Of a stretch of 64,000 nucleotides of DNA, positions 1 through 8,898 are shown one piece after another. Each line of letters opens with the position of its first letter. Position 1 is the stretch's first letter. The translations under genes and the position numbers were made by a program. Origin of the DNA: Streptomyces mirabilis (GTDB lineage: Bacteria; Actinomycetota; Actinomycetes; Streptomycetales; Streptomycetaceae); the NCBI RefSeq assembly GCF_018310535.1, contig NZ_CP074102.1:7564001-7628000 (forward strand), in the 5' to 3' direction. The notes under the pieces were generated by a model. It saw only the letters and a program-made list of their open reading frames with translations. It had not been told where the DNA came from and ran no database searches.

Positions 1-174
1 GTCGGTGTCCGTGAACGTGGGCTTGCTTTGCCGACCTGGCGTTGCAGATATGAGCAGTTGATGCCGCAGGACAAGGCTCTCGATGTCTTTGTCCCGGTCG
101 CTCATCGGCAGCAGGCGCAGGAGCAGGAGCGCGAAGGTGTTCGTGGCCGCGAGATAGACCAGGCGTAGCAGCAC
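1..174 (-). pseudogene. N-terminal remnant of an integrase-type transposase, cut by the window edge
   Basis: Read on the minus strand from a GTG at 174, the frame gives a hydrophobic start followed by LPMSDRDKDIESLVLRHQL. This matches the opening of the other integrase-type transposase remnants at 3749 and 26996 (LP(M/L)S..(D/E)K.I.ILVLRH.L.VLQRQ). After RHQL the frame slips, because the LQRQ segment continues in another frame, so the copy is already broken before the window edge. Two terminal-repeat-like motifs lie about 90 bp upstream of the start (261-320), the same spacing as in the remnant at 26996/27082. The catalytic core would lie to the left of the window. Confidence 0.6.
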
Positions 175-260
175 GAGAGGCCATGATGCCGTCGATGCCC
201 GGTGCCGGCGAAGCCTCTGACGCGATCAGCGGACGCGGTCGGAGCGCGGGAGCCAGGGCC

Positions 261-320
261 CTGACCTGGACGGACGAATTATCGGCACCCGCAGACCTGG
301 GCGGATGAGTTATCGGCAGG
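261..320 (+). repeat. Two IS-end-like repeats (copies A and B)
   Basis: Copy A (261-290) reads CTGACCTGGACGGACGAATT then ATCGGCACCC. Copy B (294-320) reads GACCTGGGCGGATGAGTTAT then CGGCAGG. The same motif occurs at 8461, 21864, 21947 and 27082, and in reverse at 25283. It also resembles the inverted repeats of the mini-IS at 14574-15509. Its position upstream of an integrase remnant suggests it is the terminal repeat of that IS family. The rest of the 175-586 stretch holds no gene I can support. Confidence 0.6.
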
Positions 321-586
321 CGCAAGGCCGGAATGTCGGGGGGCAAGGCCGCCGGGACTTGGACGGCCAAGGGTTCCCGGACCGGTTCCGGCACCCCAAG
401 GAGCGGCAGGCTCGGCATGCCCCGCCGTCGGTCGTAGCGCTCAGCCCACCCCGCCGTTGCCTCGGAGGATCTGGCCGCTCCAGTGGCGGGCCGAAGCCGT
501 GGCCTGCCACCCCGTGACGATCGCCGGCCCCGCGTGACCCCTGCGGCTCCACCAGCGCACGGTGTCCGTCGCGTCCGCCGGCGGAG

Positions 587-832
587 TCATCGGAGGTGGA
601 CCAGGACCCGGCCGACATTGGTCGCATCCGTCTCCACGCGGACGTAGAGCTTTTTGATGTGCTTCTGCGCCAGCACGGCCAGCACCCGCTTCTTCAGCTG
701 GCCTGTCCCCTTGCCCGGGATGATCTGCACGACGTCGATCCCGGTGGCGGCCGCCTTGAAGAGGGTCTGGCGCAGCGCGACATCGATGTCGCGATTGTTG
801 CGGAAGATCGGGTGCAGATCCAGCGTGAGCAA
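587..832 (-). CDS. Smr/MutS2 C-terminal-like small protein
   Basis: An 81-residue protein made almost entirely of one Smr domain. It opens LTLDLHPIFRNNRDID, has a helix rich in A, L and R, then the hallmark PGKGTGQLKKRVL segment, and ends KLYVRVETDATNVGRVLVHLR. Smr domains occur alone or at the C-terminus of MutS2 and bind or nick nucleic acid; several stand-alone family members act as RNA or DNA endonucleases. The start is TTG at 832, chosen because GGAGG lies about 8 nt upstream and the conserved LDLH motif follows at once. It stands alone between IS debris, so its role here cannot be inferred from neighbours. Confidence 0.75.
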   Translation of the reverse strand: MLTLDLHPIFRNNRDIDVALRQTLFKAAATGIDVVQIIPGKGTGQLKKRVLAVLAQKHIKKLYVRVETDATNVGRVLVHLR

Positions 833-1498
833 GGCAATCGCCTCCGATGCGCTCGGTCGCCGCGGCCGACGCCGGGTCCCCGTGGGCTCGTCGTACGGTC
901 GCAGCGTACGTCATCCTCCCGACCCTCGTCCCACCCCGCGGGTCCCGGACTTCGGTGGGTACGGCCGGAATCGTGTTGGCGTGGCTGAGCCCCTGGACGG
1001 TCCGGAGGAAGACAGTCGTCGGCGTCCCGGGGGCAAAGCCCGCTTGGAGGCGAGAACCATGTGATGCAGGACGGGGTCTTCATCAATCTGGTCGCCCTCT
1101 TCGGCGGCTGAGCGACCGGGCTCTCCTCGGCGGACGAGGCGAGCCGACCTGACACGCTGACTACCTGGAGCAGCCATCACGACTGACATCCCCGACACCG
1201 GCCACTCCACCTCGACGTTCGACGACGTTGGCCAACTGCTGGCCATCACCGACGTCTGCGGCGACACGCTGAAAAGGGGCAAGTCGACCTCCTCGACCCG
1301 CCATTTGCCATGTGGGCGACAGCAGCGGTAGCGCCTACACCGAGAAGGATCTCGGCTACGACTGCCACGGGGCAGATTCCGAATGGACGCCGGCGAAGTG
1401 TTCTCCACGATCTGCATGTCTCATCCGAAAATGGACCGACCGCGAGGCGCGCGTCAGCGGCCTGTGAGCGAAGTACGACGGGCCGAACCGTGCCCTCG
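833..1498. other. Gene-free stretch between the Smr gene and IS110
   Basis: About 670 bases with only short overlapping frames, none with recognisable motifs or a convincing start. A plus-strand frame at about 1177-1330 has coding-like composition but ends after some 50 codons and matches nothing I know. It is probably decayed DNA flanking the IS110 copy. Confidence 0.4.
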
Positions 1499-2765
1499 TT
1501 ATGCGGCGGGCTCCAGGATGACGGTGAAGCCAAGGGCCTCGAGTTGGCGGATGTGGTTGCGCTTGCGGCGTTCGGGGTCGATGCGGGTGTCGTAGTAGTC
1601 GGATCCCAGGTCCCGGAAGCGGTGTCTGGGGTCGAGAGCAGGTGCCAGATCACGACCAGGAGAGAGCGGCCGACTGCGACCAGGGCCTTCTTCCTGCCGC
1701 GGCGGCGGCCGATGCGGCGGTAGCGCTCGCCCAGGAAGGTGTCGGTCTTGCCGGCGGCGGTGGCGCAGTTGCCCAGGACTCGCGCCAGGTAGGAGTTGCC
1801 GTGGCCGGTGTTGCCCCGGCCCTTCTTCTTCCCTGCGGACTCCTTGACGCTGGGCGCGAACTTCGCCCAGGAGGCGAGGTGGGCGGCGGTGGGGAAGCGC
1901 GTCATGTTCAGCCCGATCTCGGCGATGATCACGCGGGCGGCAATCGGGTTGATGCCGGGGATCTCGCTCAGCCGGGCGATGGCGTCGGCGTAGGGGGCGA
2001 CCTCGGCGCCGATCCGTGTGTCCAGTGCGGTGATGTCGGCGTCGATGGCGTCGATGCGGCCGAGCATCTTGGTGAGCAGGAACGCGTGGTGGTCGGTGAA
2101 CTTGCCGGTGAACGCCTCCTCCAGCGCGGTGAGCTTGGCGCGCAGGCGCTGGCGGGCGTACAGGCCAGGATCTTGGGGTCACGCTCGCCGGCGATGAGCG
2201 CGGCGAGCATGTCCCGGCCCGACGAACCGAAGACGTCGCTGGCCACGGTGCTGAGCTTGATCTGGGCGTCCTCCAGGAGCTTCTCCACGCGTTGCTTCTC
2301 GCTGGTGCGTGCCGCCACCAGGTCGGTGCGATATCGAGTGAGGTCCCGTAACGCGCGGATCTCGCGGGGCGGTACGAAGCTGGGGCGGATCATCTGCCGC
2401 TCGGCGATCTTGGCCAGCCAGACCGCGTCGAGTTTGTCGGTCTTGGGGCGCCCTGGCAGGTGCTTGACGTCCTTCGCGTTGACCAGCCACACCTCGAAGC
2501 CGGCCGCCTCCAGGATGTAGAACGCGGGCCGCCAGTAGTCGGACGTGGCCTCCATCACCACCCGGGTCACCCCCAGGCAGCGCAGATGGTCCGACATCCT
2601 CAGCAGGGAGCGGGTCATCGTCGGATAGGTCACGACCTCCTGCATGCGCCGCCCCGGCGACCCATCGCGGGGAACCCGGGTGCAGCACACGACCTCGGCC
2701 TTGCCGATGTCGAGCGCGGCCACCCGCTCGATGATCTCTTCCGTGTCCTGAGTCTCTTCGAGCAC
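1499..2765 (-). pseudogene. IS110-family transposase, broken by two frameshifts
   Basis: The N-terminal DEDD (RuvC-like) part is intact: VAALDIGKAEVVCC, then VVMEATSDYWRPAFYILE, then GRPKTDKLDAVWLAKIAE. The C-terminal Tnp20 part is also clear (IPGINPIAARVIIAEIG, WAKFAPSVKESAGKKKG, GNCATAAGKTDTFLGERYRRI). They lie in different frames: one shift near 2160-2170 (after GERDPKILA) and another near 1625-1640 (after WHLLSTP), after which the usual ending DLGSDYYDTRIDPERRKRN runs to the stop at 1499. The start is GTG at 2765, behind GAGGAGG. Full length would be about 420 codons, normal for IS110. Two shifts suggest decay rather than programmed frameshifting, although sequencing error is possible. 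Confidence 0.85.
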
Positions 2766-3090
2766 CACTGCCTCCTCGGTTCCCGGGCAGCTGCTGCCTG
2801 TGGGAGCCAAAGGGCTGATGGGAAGTCTCATCCTCGTGCTCGAAGCAACATTGAAGGCGCCCGTTGGCTGGCTCCCCGCGCCCGGCTCATGAACGATCTC
2901 GAAGGTCACAGACATCACGGCGTCAACAGGCAGCAACCGCAACCATTTTCCGCCCGGAACGGGCGTCGCCGCAGGGGATCCGGTGGGCTCATGAGACATC
3001 GAGCTGCCCGGCGCGTTCAGGCCTGAGGCGGGCTGTGCGGGGTCGCGCACTTCATCGTCTGTCGGGTTCGCTTAGACATCAGCGAGTAAG
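2766..3090 (-). other. Non-coding upstream end of IS110, candidate bridge-RNA region
   Basis: No gene is visible in these 325 bases directly upstream of the IS110 transposase. In IS110 elements of the IS621 type, the non-coding end upstream of the recombinase encodes a structured bridge (seek) RNA that selects target and donor. This stretch has the right position and size and contains small hairpins, for example GGCAG-CTG-CTGCC near 2788-2800. I did not derive target or donor loops, so the RNA itself is an inference from position. The outer IS boundary is not resolved. Confidence 0.3.
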
Positions 3091-3150
3091 TTGCTCGTGA
3101 CGTGGATCAGACCCTGCTGCTGGGAGCATCTTGTCGGAGGGGAGTCGCTG

Positions 3151-3699
3151 GTGGGACGGCAGGATCTTGCGGACGTACTGGATGGGGAGATGCTGCGACG
3201 GCCGTTGCCGACCGCAGCGGTCACCGCGTTGGTCGCGTGGCTGAATGGGGCCGGCGCTCGATACGCCGTCGGCACCGGCGGGCACGCTGTGGAGTACGTC
3301 CCTGCTCACTGGTCGGCCATCGAGCCGTGGCCAGCGCGATTGGCCGAGCGAGCCTGTGCCCAGATTTGTACGGTCAGTCGCGAGCGGGTCGTTGCAGCGG
3401 TACGGGAGACTCTGGCGCGCGAGGACTGGGCCGAGGCCTTGGTGGCATCGTACGTGTGGGGGCAGGGCAGAACTGGCTACGGTCCGTACCGCTTGAAGGA
3501 GATCCTGGGGACGTCGGGAGTCGGCGATGTGCTGGCGCAGGCCGGTCACGCTTTTCGAGAGGAGGGCGCCGTCGGGGCCTATCGCGTTCTGAACGGAGCG
3601 GTGCAGGGGCTCGGGCCTGCGTTCTTCACCAAGTACCTCTACTTCCTCGATGCGGGTATGGACGGTGCGGGTGCCGAAAACTCCATCCATGGCCTGTGA
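3151..3699 (+). CDS. OGG-fold (8-oxoguanine glycosylase-like) protein, 3'-truncated
   Basis: A 182-residue frame with features I associate with the actinobacterial OGG-fold hypothetical proteins: TVSRERVVAAVRE, then SYVWGQGRTGYGPYRLKEIL, then GAVQGLGPAFFTKYLYFLD. The family is related to HhH glycosylases, but its activity is not established, and I see no classical HhH-GPD lysine/aspartate pair in what remains. Relatives continue past the FFTKYLYF helix. Here the frame runs only some 17 more residues and stops at a TGA that is also the start of a TGACCTGCAG IS-end-like sequence (3697-3706), so the gene is probably cut by the IS remnant that follows. Start GTG 3151 is preferred because GGAGGGGAG precedes it. 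Confidence 0.5.
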   Translation: MGRQDLADVLDGEMLRRPLPTAAVTALVAWLNGAGARYAVGTGGHAVEYVPAHWSAIEPWPARLAERACAQICTVSRERVVAAVRETLAREDWAEALVASYVWGQGRTGYGPYRLKEILGTSGVGDVLAQAGHAFREEGAVGAYRVLNGAVQGLGPAFFTKYLYFLDAGMDGAGAENSIHGL

Positions 3700-3748
3700 C
3701 CTGCAGATCCTCGCGAACGGCCGTTGATCGCTGGGTGGGCCTGTCAGG

Positions 3749-4220
3749 GTGGTGGATCGTGCTGTTGCGCTGCCGTACCTCGCCGTGTCGAGCGTGTTCG
3801 CCCTCATATGGCTGCTGCCGATGAGCGCTGTGGACAAGGACATCGAGATATTGATGCTGCGTCACCAGTTGACTGTTCTGCAGCGGCAGATCGACAGGCC
3901 GCGCGTCACCCTGGCGGACCGCGCTTTCCTGGCCGCGCTCCTCCACCGGCTCCCCAGGCCCAGGCTGCGGCAGTTGCATCTTCTCGTTGAGGTTCCCCCG
4001 CTGTGCGGGAGGTGCTGATCAGCTGGTCAGGGCGGGTTGGCGCCCGAACGTGACCGTCAGACCTGGGCCGCGTTCTTGCGAGGCCAAGCCCACGCGATCT
4101 TGGCCTGCGACTTCTTCACCGCCACGCCTTGAACGGTGCGACGCTGTACGTCTTCGCCGTGATCGCCGACAGCACGCACGCCGGACCCGGATCGCTCTGC
4201 TTGCCGCGTCGTTCGGGCGG
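3749..4220 (+). pseudogene. Decayed integrase-type transposase (N-terminus plus catalytic-core relic)
   Basis: The first part is well preserved: LPMSAVDKDIEILMLRHQLTV, then LQRQIDRPRVTLADRAFLAA, then LLHRLPRPRLRQLHLLV, ending near 3990. After a deletion, the core resumes at about 4050 with TWAAFLRGQAHAILACDFF, containing the first catalytic aspartate. A stop near 4130 breaks the frame, and GATLYVFAVIADSTHAG follows in the next frame. This order matches the rve/integrase-core transposases of actinobacteria. Downstream core motifs (second Asp, final Glu) are missing. A TGACCTGCAG sequence at 3697, shared with the mini-IS inverted repeat, probably marks its left end. Confidence 0.7.
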
Positions 4221-4663
4221 AGCGCGGTTTCAGCCACGGCGGCGCACAACCGCTGCACGGCCGACCGGACTTCGGGCGGGGCGAGGGCGTTCACCTCGTC
4301 CGCCGTGCGGCGCGGCCGTGCGCCGGTCGTCGTCGACCGATGGCTTGATGTCGTCGTCGCGCCTGCGAGAACCCGGCGTACGCGGGGCTTGCTTCGGGAT
4401 CCGACTGCCCGCACACCGGTGAACGGCGGGCTCGCGCGAGCCTCCGGTGTGTCATCTCACGGAGAAATCCGTCGTGCTCGCGACGTTTCTGCAGATGCCG
4501 TCCGAGTTTGTGCGTGAAGTACCGTAGCCGTCGGGAGGAAGGGCAATTCGAATTGCAAGGATGATTATCCTTATTAAGGTTTGACCGGGGGTGATGGCGA
4601 ATTCCTGCCATATTGGTTCCGCGCCGATGACAGGTACCCGGGCGCCCGCCTAGCGTATTCGTC
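4221..4663. other. Decayed stretch and upstream region of the oxidase gene
   Basis: No supported gene. The minus strand has a coding-looking piece at about 4220-4310 (EVRSAVQRLCAAVAETALRP) but no intact frame around it. The last 130 bases are distinctly A/T-richer and probably hold the promoter of the downstream oxidase. TAGCGT at 4651-4656, 7 nt before the GTG start, could be a -10 for a leaderless transcript. Confidence 0.3.
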
Positions 4664-6442
4664 GTGACATCTGAAACGTCTCAGGGGACGGGGCGGCGCG
4701 GATTCCTCGGCGCCGCCGCAGCCCTCGCCGCCGGGACCGCCGCCGCCACTTCCTCACTCAACGCCCTCTCCGTGGCCAGGGCCGCCGACCGGGCCACGGA
4801 TACCAGTCGCGACCTCGCCCGTAAACTCCTTCTGGTAGGGGACCGCGGAGAGGATCTGAAACTTCGCTATCTGCGGATCCTCATCGACCACGGCCTTCCC
4901 AAAACGACCCATCCGAAGAAAATCCTCATCGTCGGGGCCGGAATTTCCGGACTGGTCGCCGCCGCCCTGCTCAAGGGAGCCGGTCACCACGTCGTCATCG
5001 TCGAAGCCAATGGAAACCGCACGGGCGGTCGCATCAAGACCTTCCGGGGTGTTTTCTCCAACAAGGCATTGCACGCCGAGGCGGGGGCCATGCGGCTCCC
5101 GGATTTCCATCCGATGGTGCTGGCGCTCGCCGACAAGCTCGGCGTCAAACGGCACCTTTTCTACAACGCGGACGTCGCCCCCGGCGCCCGCGGCGTCGGG
5201 ACCGTTCCGCCGGTGGTCTACAAGTCGTTCACCGGGGAGATCTGGAGCAACGGCCGGCCGACGGATTTCCGTGCGCCGGCGGCCACCATGCGCAGCCTCA
5301 TCCAGGTCAACGGATTGCGCGTGTCGCGCGGCGACTACGCCCACGCGCCGGGCGCGGTCAACCGCTCGTTCGGGACCTCGGTGGCCACCACCCTGTCCGC
5401 GGCCGTCGACGAGGCGCTGAAGCCGGTGACGGTCGCGCAGACCGGCGGCATCGACACCCAGATCGCCGGATGGGCCAAGGTCATCGACGACTTCGACAAC
5501 TACTCCACGCACCGCTTCCTCGTCGAGCACGCCGGCTGGGAGCTGGCCAAGGTCGAGGCCGCCGGGACGCTGGAGAACATGACCTCGCGGCTGCACTATT
5601 CGCTCATCCCGACGCTGATGGACCGCGCCATCATCAATCCGACCTCCCGTTACTGGGAACTGGAGGGGGGAACGGCGTCCCTGACCGACAAGCTCACCGA
5701 GTCGTTGAGCGGCGTCATCCGCTTCAACCGGCGGATGACCAAACTCACCCAGACGCCCAGGGGCGTGCGGATCGAGACGACCGCAGAAACCGGCAGCGAG
5801 GAGTCCTGTGACGGCGCGCCCAACGCCCCGGTCCAGACATTCGAAGCCGATTACGCGATCGTCACCGCGCCCTTTTCCGCACTGCGGTTCTGCCACTTCC
5901 AGCCGGCCCTGTCCTACCCGAAGCGGCGCGCCATCACCGAACTGCACTACGACTCGGCGACGAAGGTGCTGCTGGAGTTCAAGACCCGCTTTTGGGAGAA
6001 GGGCGCCCAGGGCTTCACCGGCGGCGGTTGCGTCTCCGACAGCCCCAACCGCTTCACCTACTTCCCGTCCCTGGTCGAGGGGTCGCGGGGCGGGGTGGTT
6101 CTCGCCTCCTACACCTGGTCGGACGACGCCATGCGCTGGGACTCGCTCACCGAGGGCGAACGGTACGCGTTCGCGCTGGACAACCTGGAGCGGATGTTCG
6201 GCCCGCAGGTGCGGCGCGAGTTCACCGGCGTGGGGGCCACCCAGTCCTGGACACGGGCCCGTTACGCCCTGGGAGAGGCGGTCATCTTCACCCCGGGACA
6301 GCTCCACGAGCACCACGCCGCCACCCGGACCGTGGAAGGACGCGTCCACTTCGCTGGCGAGCACACCAGTCTCAAACCTGCCTGGATCGAGGGCGCGCTG
6401 GAAAGCGCGGTCCGCACCAGCCTGGAAGTGAACGACCGTTGA
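4664..6442 (+). CDS. Tat-exported L-glutamate-oxidase-like flavin amine oxidase
   Basis: A 592-residue FAD-dependent L-amino-acid oxidase expected to oxidise an L-amino acid to a 2-oxo acid, ammonia and hydrogen peroxide outside the cell. A twin-arginine leader ([14 protein letters not shown]) occupies residues 9-40. The dinucleotide motif [17 protein letters not shown] starts near residue 87, followed by GGRIKTF. The C-terminal FAD motif [20 protein letters not shown] lies near 560-580. Collinear motifs ([34 protein letters not shown]) closely follow Streptomyces L-glutamate oxidase as I recall it. This protein is about 100 residues shorter, mainly lacking an insertion before NRF-YFPS, so it may not undergo the same proteolytic maturation. 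Substrate preference cannot be read from sequence alone. No clear SD; the start may be leaderless. Confidence 0.8.
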   Translation: MTSETSQGTGRRGFLGAAAALAAGTAAATSSLNALSVARAADRATDTSRDLARKLLLVGDRGEDLKLRYLRILIDHGLPKTTHPKKILIVGAGISGLVAAALLKGAGHHVVIVEANGNRTGGRIKTFRGVFSNKALHAEAGAMRLPDFHPMVLALADKLGVKRHLFYNADVAPGARGVGTVPPVVYKSFTGEIWSNGRPTDFRAPAATMRSLIQVNGLRVSRGDYAHAPGAVNRSFGTSVATTLSAAVDEALKPVTVAQTGGIDTQIAGWAKVIDDFDNYSTHRFLVEHAGWELAKVEAAGTLENMTSRLHYSLIPTLMDRAIINPTSRYWELEGGTASLTDKLTESLSGVIRFNRRMTKLTQTPRGVRIETTAETGSEESCDGAPNAPVQTFEADYAIVTAPFSALRFCHFQPALSYPKRRAITELHYDSATKVLLEFKTRFWEKGAQGFTGGGCVSDSPNRFTYFPSLVEGSRGGVVLASYTWSDDAMRWDSLTEGERYAFALDNLERMFGPQVRREFTGVGATQSWTRARYALGEAVIFTPGQLHEHHAATRTVEGRVHFAGEHTSLKPAWIEGALESAVRTSLEVNDR

Positions 6443-6462
6443 GGTGCCCTCCCCATCGCCCG

Positions 6463-6487
6463 CCGCCGTCGGTCGCGCCGACGGCGG
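6463..6487 (+). terminator. Hairpin after the oxidase gene
   Basis: A perfect 10-bp stem (CCGCCGTCGG / CCGACGGCGG) with a TCGCG loop starts 21 bp after the oxidase stop. It has no T-tract, as is common for Streptomyces terminators. Confidence 0.5.
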
Positions 6488-6504
6488 TGGCGAGCCCTCT
6501 GGCT

Positions 6505-7365
6505 ATGGCGAGCCCCTTGGCGGCGCCGAGTCCCGCACCCCGCGTGGTGCGGGCGCCTGACGGCGGCCACGGACGGCGGTTCGCCGCCGCGGTGCTGCTG
6601 GGTGTGGTGGTCAGCGTGGCCGGTGCTCTTCCGGCTCACGCGACCGGCACGCCCGGTGCTCCTCCGGCTCAGGAGTCCGGCACGCCAGGTCCGGACAGCC
6701 CCGTAGGCGTCCTGCCCGGACCTCAGGCGGCATACGGCGGATCCGGCGGCGTACTCCACGGCTCGGGTCCTGGGGTCCATGTGTCGCTCGGATGCTCGCG
6801 CGCCCCCTCGGGCGGCTCCGGGTGCGCGGTCGTCGTGAGGATCTGCGACGGCGACGGGCGCATGGTGTTGTCCATCGTGGTCGTTGAGGGCGACGGGGGT
6901 GTCCCCGGCCGTGGCGGACCGACGGGAAGCGGATTGTCCGTCGCGGTCGGCGGTCGGTGCGCCCGACGGGGCGGCCCTCCACCCCGGCCCCCGCAGCCTC
7001 CCGTGCCGCCCGCGCCGAGACCGGTCCCGCCCCCGACCAGCCCTTCACCCCCGCCTCAGCCGCCGCGGCATCCCGTGCCCGTGCGGCCCGTCCCGCCTCG
7101 TCAGCCGGTGCGGCACGTCCGCCCGGTGCGGCCCGGCCCCGCCGTCTCCCCGCCCGCCGTCAACGCACCGGTGAACGTCGTCCCCCCTTCGCCACGGCCG
7201 GGTGAGCCGCCGCGGCGGGTGATCAACCCGCAAGCCGTCCAGCAGTCCCCCTATCCGCGTCCCGACGACTCGGGGGCGTGGTGGCTGCTGACGATGACGG
7301 CCGTTCTCCTTCCCGCCGTCATCGCCGCCGTGGTCTCTTCCGGCTTCGTCGGCCGCCGCCGCTGA
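6505..7365 (+). CDS. Proline-rich secreted, membrane-anchored protein
   Basis: About 286 residues. An N-terminal hydrophobic segment (FAAAVLLGVVVSVAGALPAHA) ends in an Ala-x-Ala signal-peptidase site near residue 40. A glycine-rich stretch follows, with a cysteine trio in a small region (SLGCSRAPSGGSGCAVVVRIC), then a long proline/arginine-rich linker from about 160 to 240. A single C-terminal membrane helix (WWLLTMTAVLLPAVIAAVV) is followed by GFVGRRR, an anchor with a positive tail. No catalytic domain is recognised. The start is uncertain: ATG 6505 is preferred over GTG 6487 because the latter lies in the terminator stem. It lies between the oxidase and a DUF4239 gene on the same strand. 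Confidence 0.55.
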   Translation: MASPLAAPSPAPRVVRAPDGGHGRRFAAAVLLGVVVSVAGALPAHATGTPGAPPAQESGTPGPDSPVGVLPGPQAAYGGSGGVLHGSGPGVHVSLGCSRAPSGGSGCAVVVRICDGDGRMVLSIVVVEGDGGVPGRGGPTGSGLSVAVGGRCARRGGPPPRPPQPPVPPAPRPVPPPTSPSPPPQPPRHPVPVRPVPPRQPVRHVRPVRPGPAVSPPAVNAPVNVVPPSPRPGEPPRRVINPQAVQQSPYPRPDDSGAWWLLTMTAVLLPAVIAAVVSSGFVGRRR

Positions 7366-7401
7366 CCGCTGCGGCCGCAACCGCACACTTCGGAGCATGT
7401 C

Positions 7402-8169
7402 ATGTCCATGTACGTCCTCAGCTTTCTCGCCACGCTCGGCGGCGTCCTGTTCGCCTTCGTCACCGCCAAGCTCCTCGGACGCGGCCAGCGCGCAGCGAGC
7501 GGTGAGTTCAGCGGCCAGGCGCTCTCTCTCATCGGCGGTGTGCTGCTCAGTTCGTTCGTGCTGCTCACGGGCTTTCAGGTGGCCGGCAGCTGGTCGACGC
7601 TGAGCACCGCGCGGGCCCGTACTTACGACGAGGCCCGCGCGCTGACCGACACCTACTGGGCGGCGGGAAGCCTGTCCGACCCTGGCCGGAACACGGTGCG
7701 TACCCTGCTCAAGCGCTATACCGGCGACGTGAAGAGCGTCGAGTTCCCCGCACTCGCCCAGGGCCACACCAGCATGGAGGCGTGGCACGCGCTGGACAGC
7801 GTACGAGCGGCGCTCAACGCGGCACCCGCGCCGCGACCGGAGCAGCAAGCGGCGAAGTCCGCGGCCCAGTCCAACCTGGCGACGGTCTACCAGACCCGTG
7901 CCGACCGCGCCGCGGAGGTACGGGCCGGCTTCCCGCGGATCGTCTGGGTCGCCCTGCTCGTGGCCGGTGGCTTTCTGATCGCCTTCCCCGCGGTGCTCGG
8001 GCTCGCCTCCCATCCGCGCAACCTGGTGGGTCTGTGCTTCGTCGGCGCCGCGGTGGCGTTCGCCATCTGCCTCACCGCCCAGCTTGACCACGCCTTCCAG
8101 CCGCCGTTCGCCGTCCGGCCGACGGCGTTCTCCTTCGCCGAGACGCGCTTCCGGCAGATGGACGGCTGA
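7402..8169 (+). CDS. DUF4239 (bestrophin-like) membrane protein
   Basis: A 255-residue integral membrane protein with two N-terminal membrane segments (residues 3-22 and about 40-62), a soluble middle part (about 65-175) and two C-terminal segments (about 178-200 and 208-228). This two-plus-two layout around a helical central domain is typical of DUF4239 proteins, which databases label bestrophin-like; their function is unknown. ATG 7402 is preceded by CGGAG. It follows the proline-rich gene by 36 bp and may share its transcript. Confidence 0.65.
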   Translation: MSMYVLSFLATLGGVLFAFVTAKLLGRGQRAASGEFSGQALSLIGGVLLSSFVLLTGFQVAGSWSTLSTARARTYDEARALTDTYWAAGSLSDPGRNTVRTLLKRYTGDVKSVEFPALAQGHTSMEAWHALDSVRAALNAAPAPRPEQQAAKSAAQSNLATVYQTRADRAAEVRAGFPRIVWVALLVAGGFLIAFPAVLGLASHPRNLVGLCFVGAAVAFAICLTAQLDHAFQPPFAVRPTAFSFAETRFRQMDG

Positions 8170-8203
8170 CTGGACGAAGGGCCCGCGAACGCCCGGTCAC
8201 ACT

Positions 8204-8245
8204 CTCATGCCCAGCGCATGCCTACTCATGTCCAGCGCATGCCGA
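8204..8245. repeat. 21-bp tandem duplication
   Basis: Two adjacent copies (8204-8224 and 8225-8245) of CTCATGYCCAGCGCATGCC plus two bases, differing at two positions. It lies in the gene-free stretch 8170-8431 between the DUF4239 gene and the toxin gene. Confidence 0.7.
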
Positions 8246-8431
8246 GCGCCGTCAGCGACCGGGCCCGTTCCGGGGTCAGTCTGTCGCGACAACGCCCACT
8301 GCTCGTCCGATAAGTCACTCGGATACGGTCTTCACTCCATGCCCCGCATCTCGGCATGTGCATGCCGAACAGCTGGCCTGTACGACGGTCAGTACCACGA
8401 ACGAGCGATCGCGAACCGGGAGAGAAGGGAC

Positions 8432-8896
8432 TTAACGCCCTCTGAGGCCTTGATCAGGAGTGACCTGCACGGATGAAGTTATCGGCACGCACGGGACCCA
8501 GGGCGGCAGGGTGAAGTAGTCGATGCCGCGTGGGCGGACGGCGCGGAAATGATCGTCGATGGTGGCGATCTCGCGGATCCGCAACCGTTCGGCGACAGCG
8601 ATCACGGAGGCGTCGGCTGCGCCGAGGGGGAAGTCCCGGAACTGGCGCATCAGCTCGACGATCCGCTGCGTGTCCTGCGGGGTGATGCCCTCCTGTCGGT
8701 AGTGGCCGTCGCCGACGGTTTCCATGAACTGGATCTCCGCTCGAGCCCCGGCGAACTTCTGCAGGAGGTAGGTGACCACGTACGGGGTGACGACGAACGG
8801 GTCGGAGCGGCTGTTGAGCAGGTCACGCATGCGCGTATGGTGCTTGTCCCGCTGGTTCATGGCCGCCACCAGGACATTTGCGTCGATCATGAGCAT
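8432..8896 (-). CDS. VapC-type PIN-domain toxin with an IS-derived C-terminus
   Basis: A PIN-domain ribonuclease expected to cleave RNA when free of its antitoxin. The N-terminal MLMIDANVLVAAMN carries the first acidic residue, a middle Glu lies in the VELMRQF region, and FPLGAADASVIAVAERLRI plus IATIDDHFRAV carry the later Asp residues. The domain ends at about residue 137 (RGIDYFTLPP). The last 20 or so residues (WVPCVPITSS onwards) are encoded by IS-end repeat copy C (8461-8490), so the native C-terminus has been replaced. The ATG at 8896 is 2 bp from the stop of the upstream antitoxin gene, so the two are co-transcribed. Confidence 0.75.
   Translation of the reverse strand: MLMIDANVLVAAMNQRDKHHTRMRDLLNSRSDPFVVTPYVVTYLLQKFAGARAEIQFMETVGDGHYRQEGITPQDTQRIVELMRQFRDFPLGAADASVIAVAERLRIREIATIDDHFRAVRPRGIDYFTLPPWVPCVPITSSVQVTPDQGLRGR
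8461..8490 (+). repeat. IS-end-like repeat (copy C)
   Basis: Reads TGACCTGCACGGATGAAGTT then ATCGGCACGC. It lies inside the 3' end of the VapC gene, and no transposase fragment remains beside it. Its first 15 bases are identical to the reverse complement of 25283-25297, which borders the second antitoxin fragment. Confidence 0.7.
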
Positions 8897-8898
8897 GG

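Noticed and set aside
441..485. Minus-strand HWSGQILRGNGGVG ending at a stop, resembling the C-terminus of short-chain dehydrogenases
   Set aside because: Only about 14 residues agree with the SGQ.LRVNGG ending, and no upstream dehydrogenase motif is found in the same frame.
4581..4616. Sigma-70-like promoter TTGACC ... TATTGG before the oxidase
   Set aside because: The spacer would be 22-24 nt, too long for a standard promoter.
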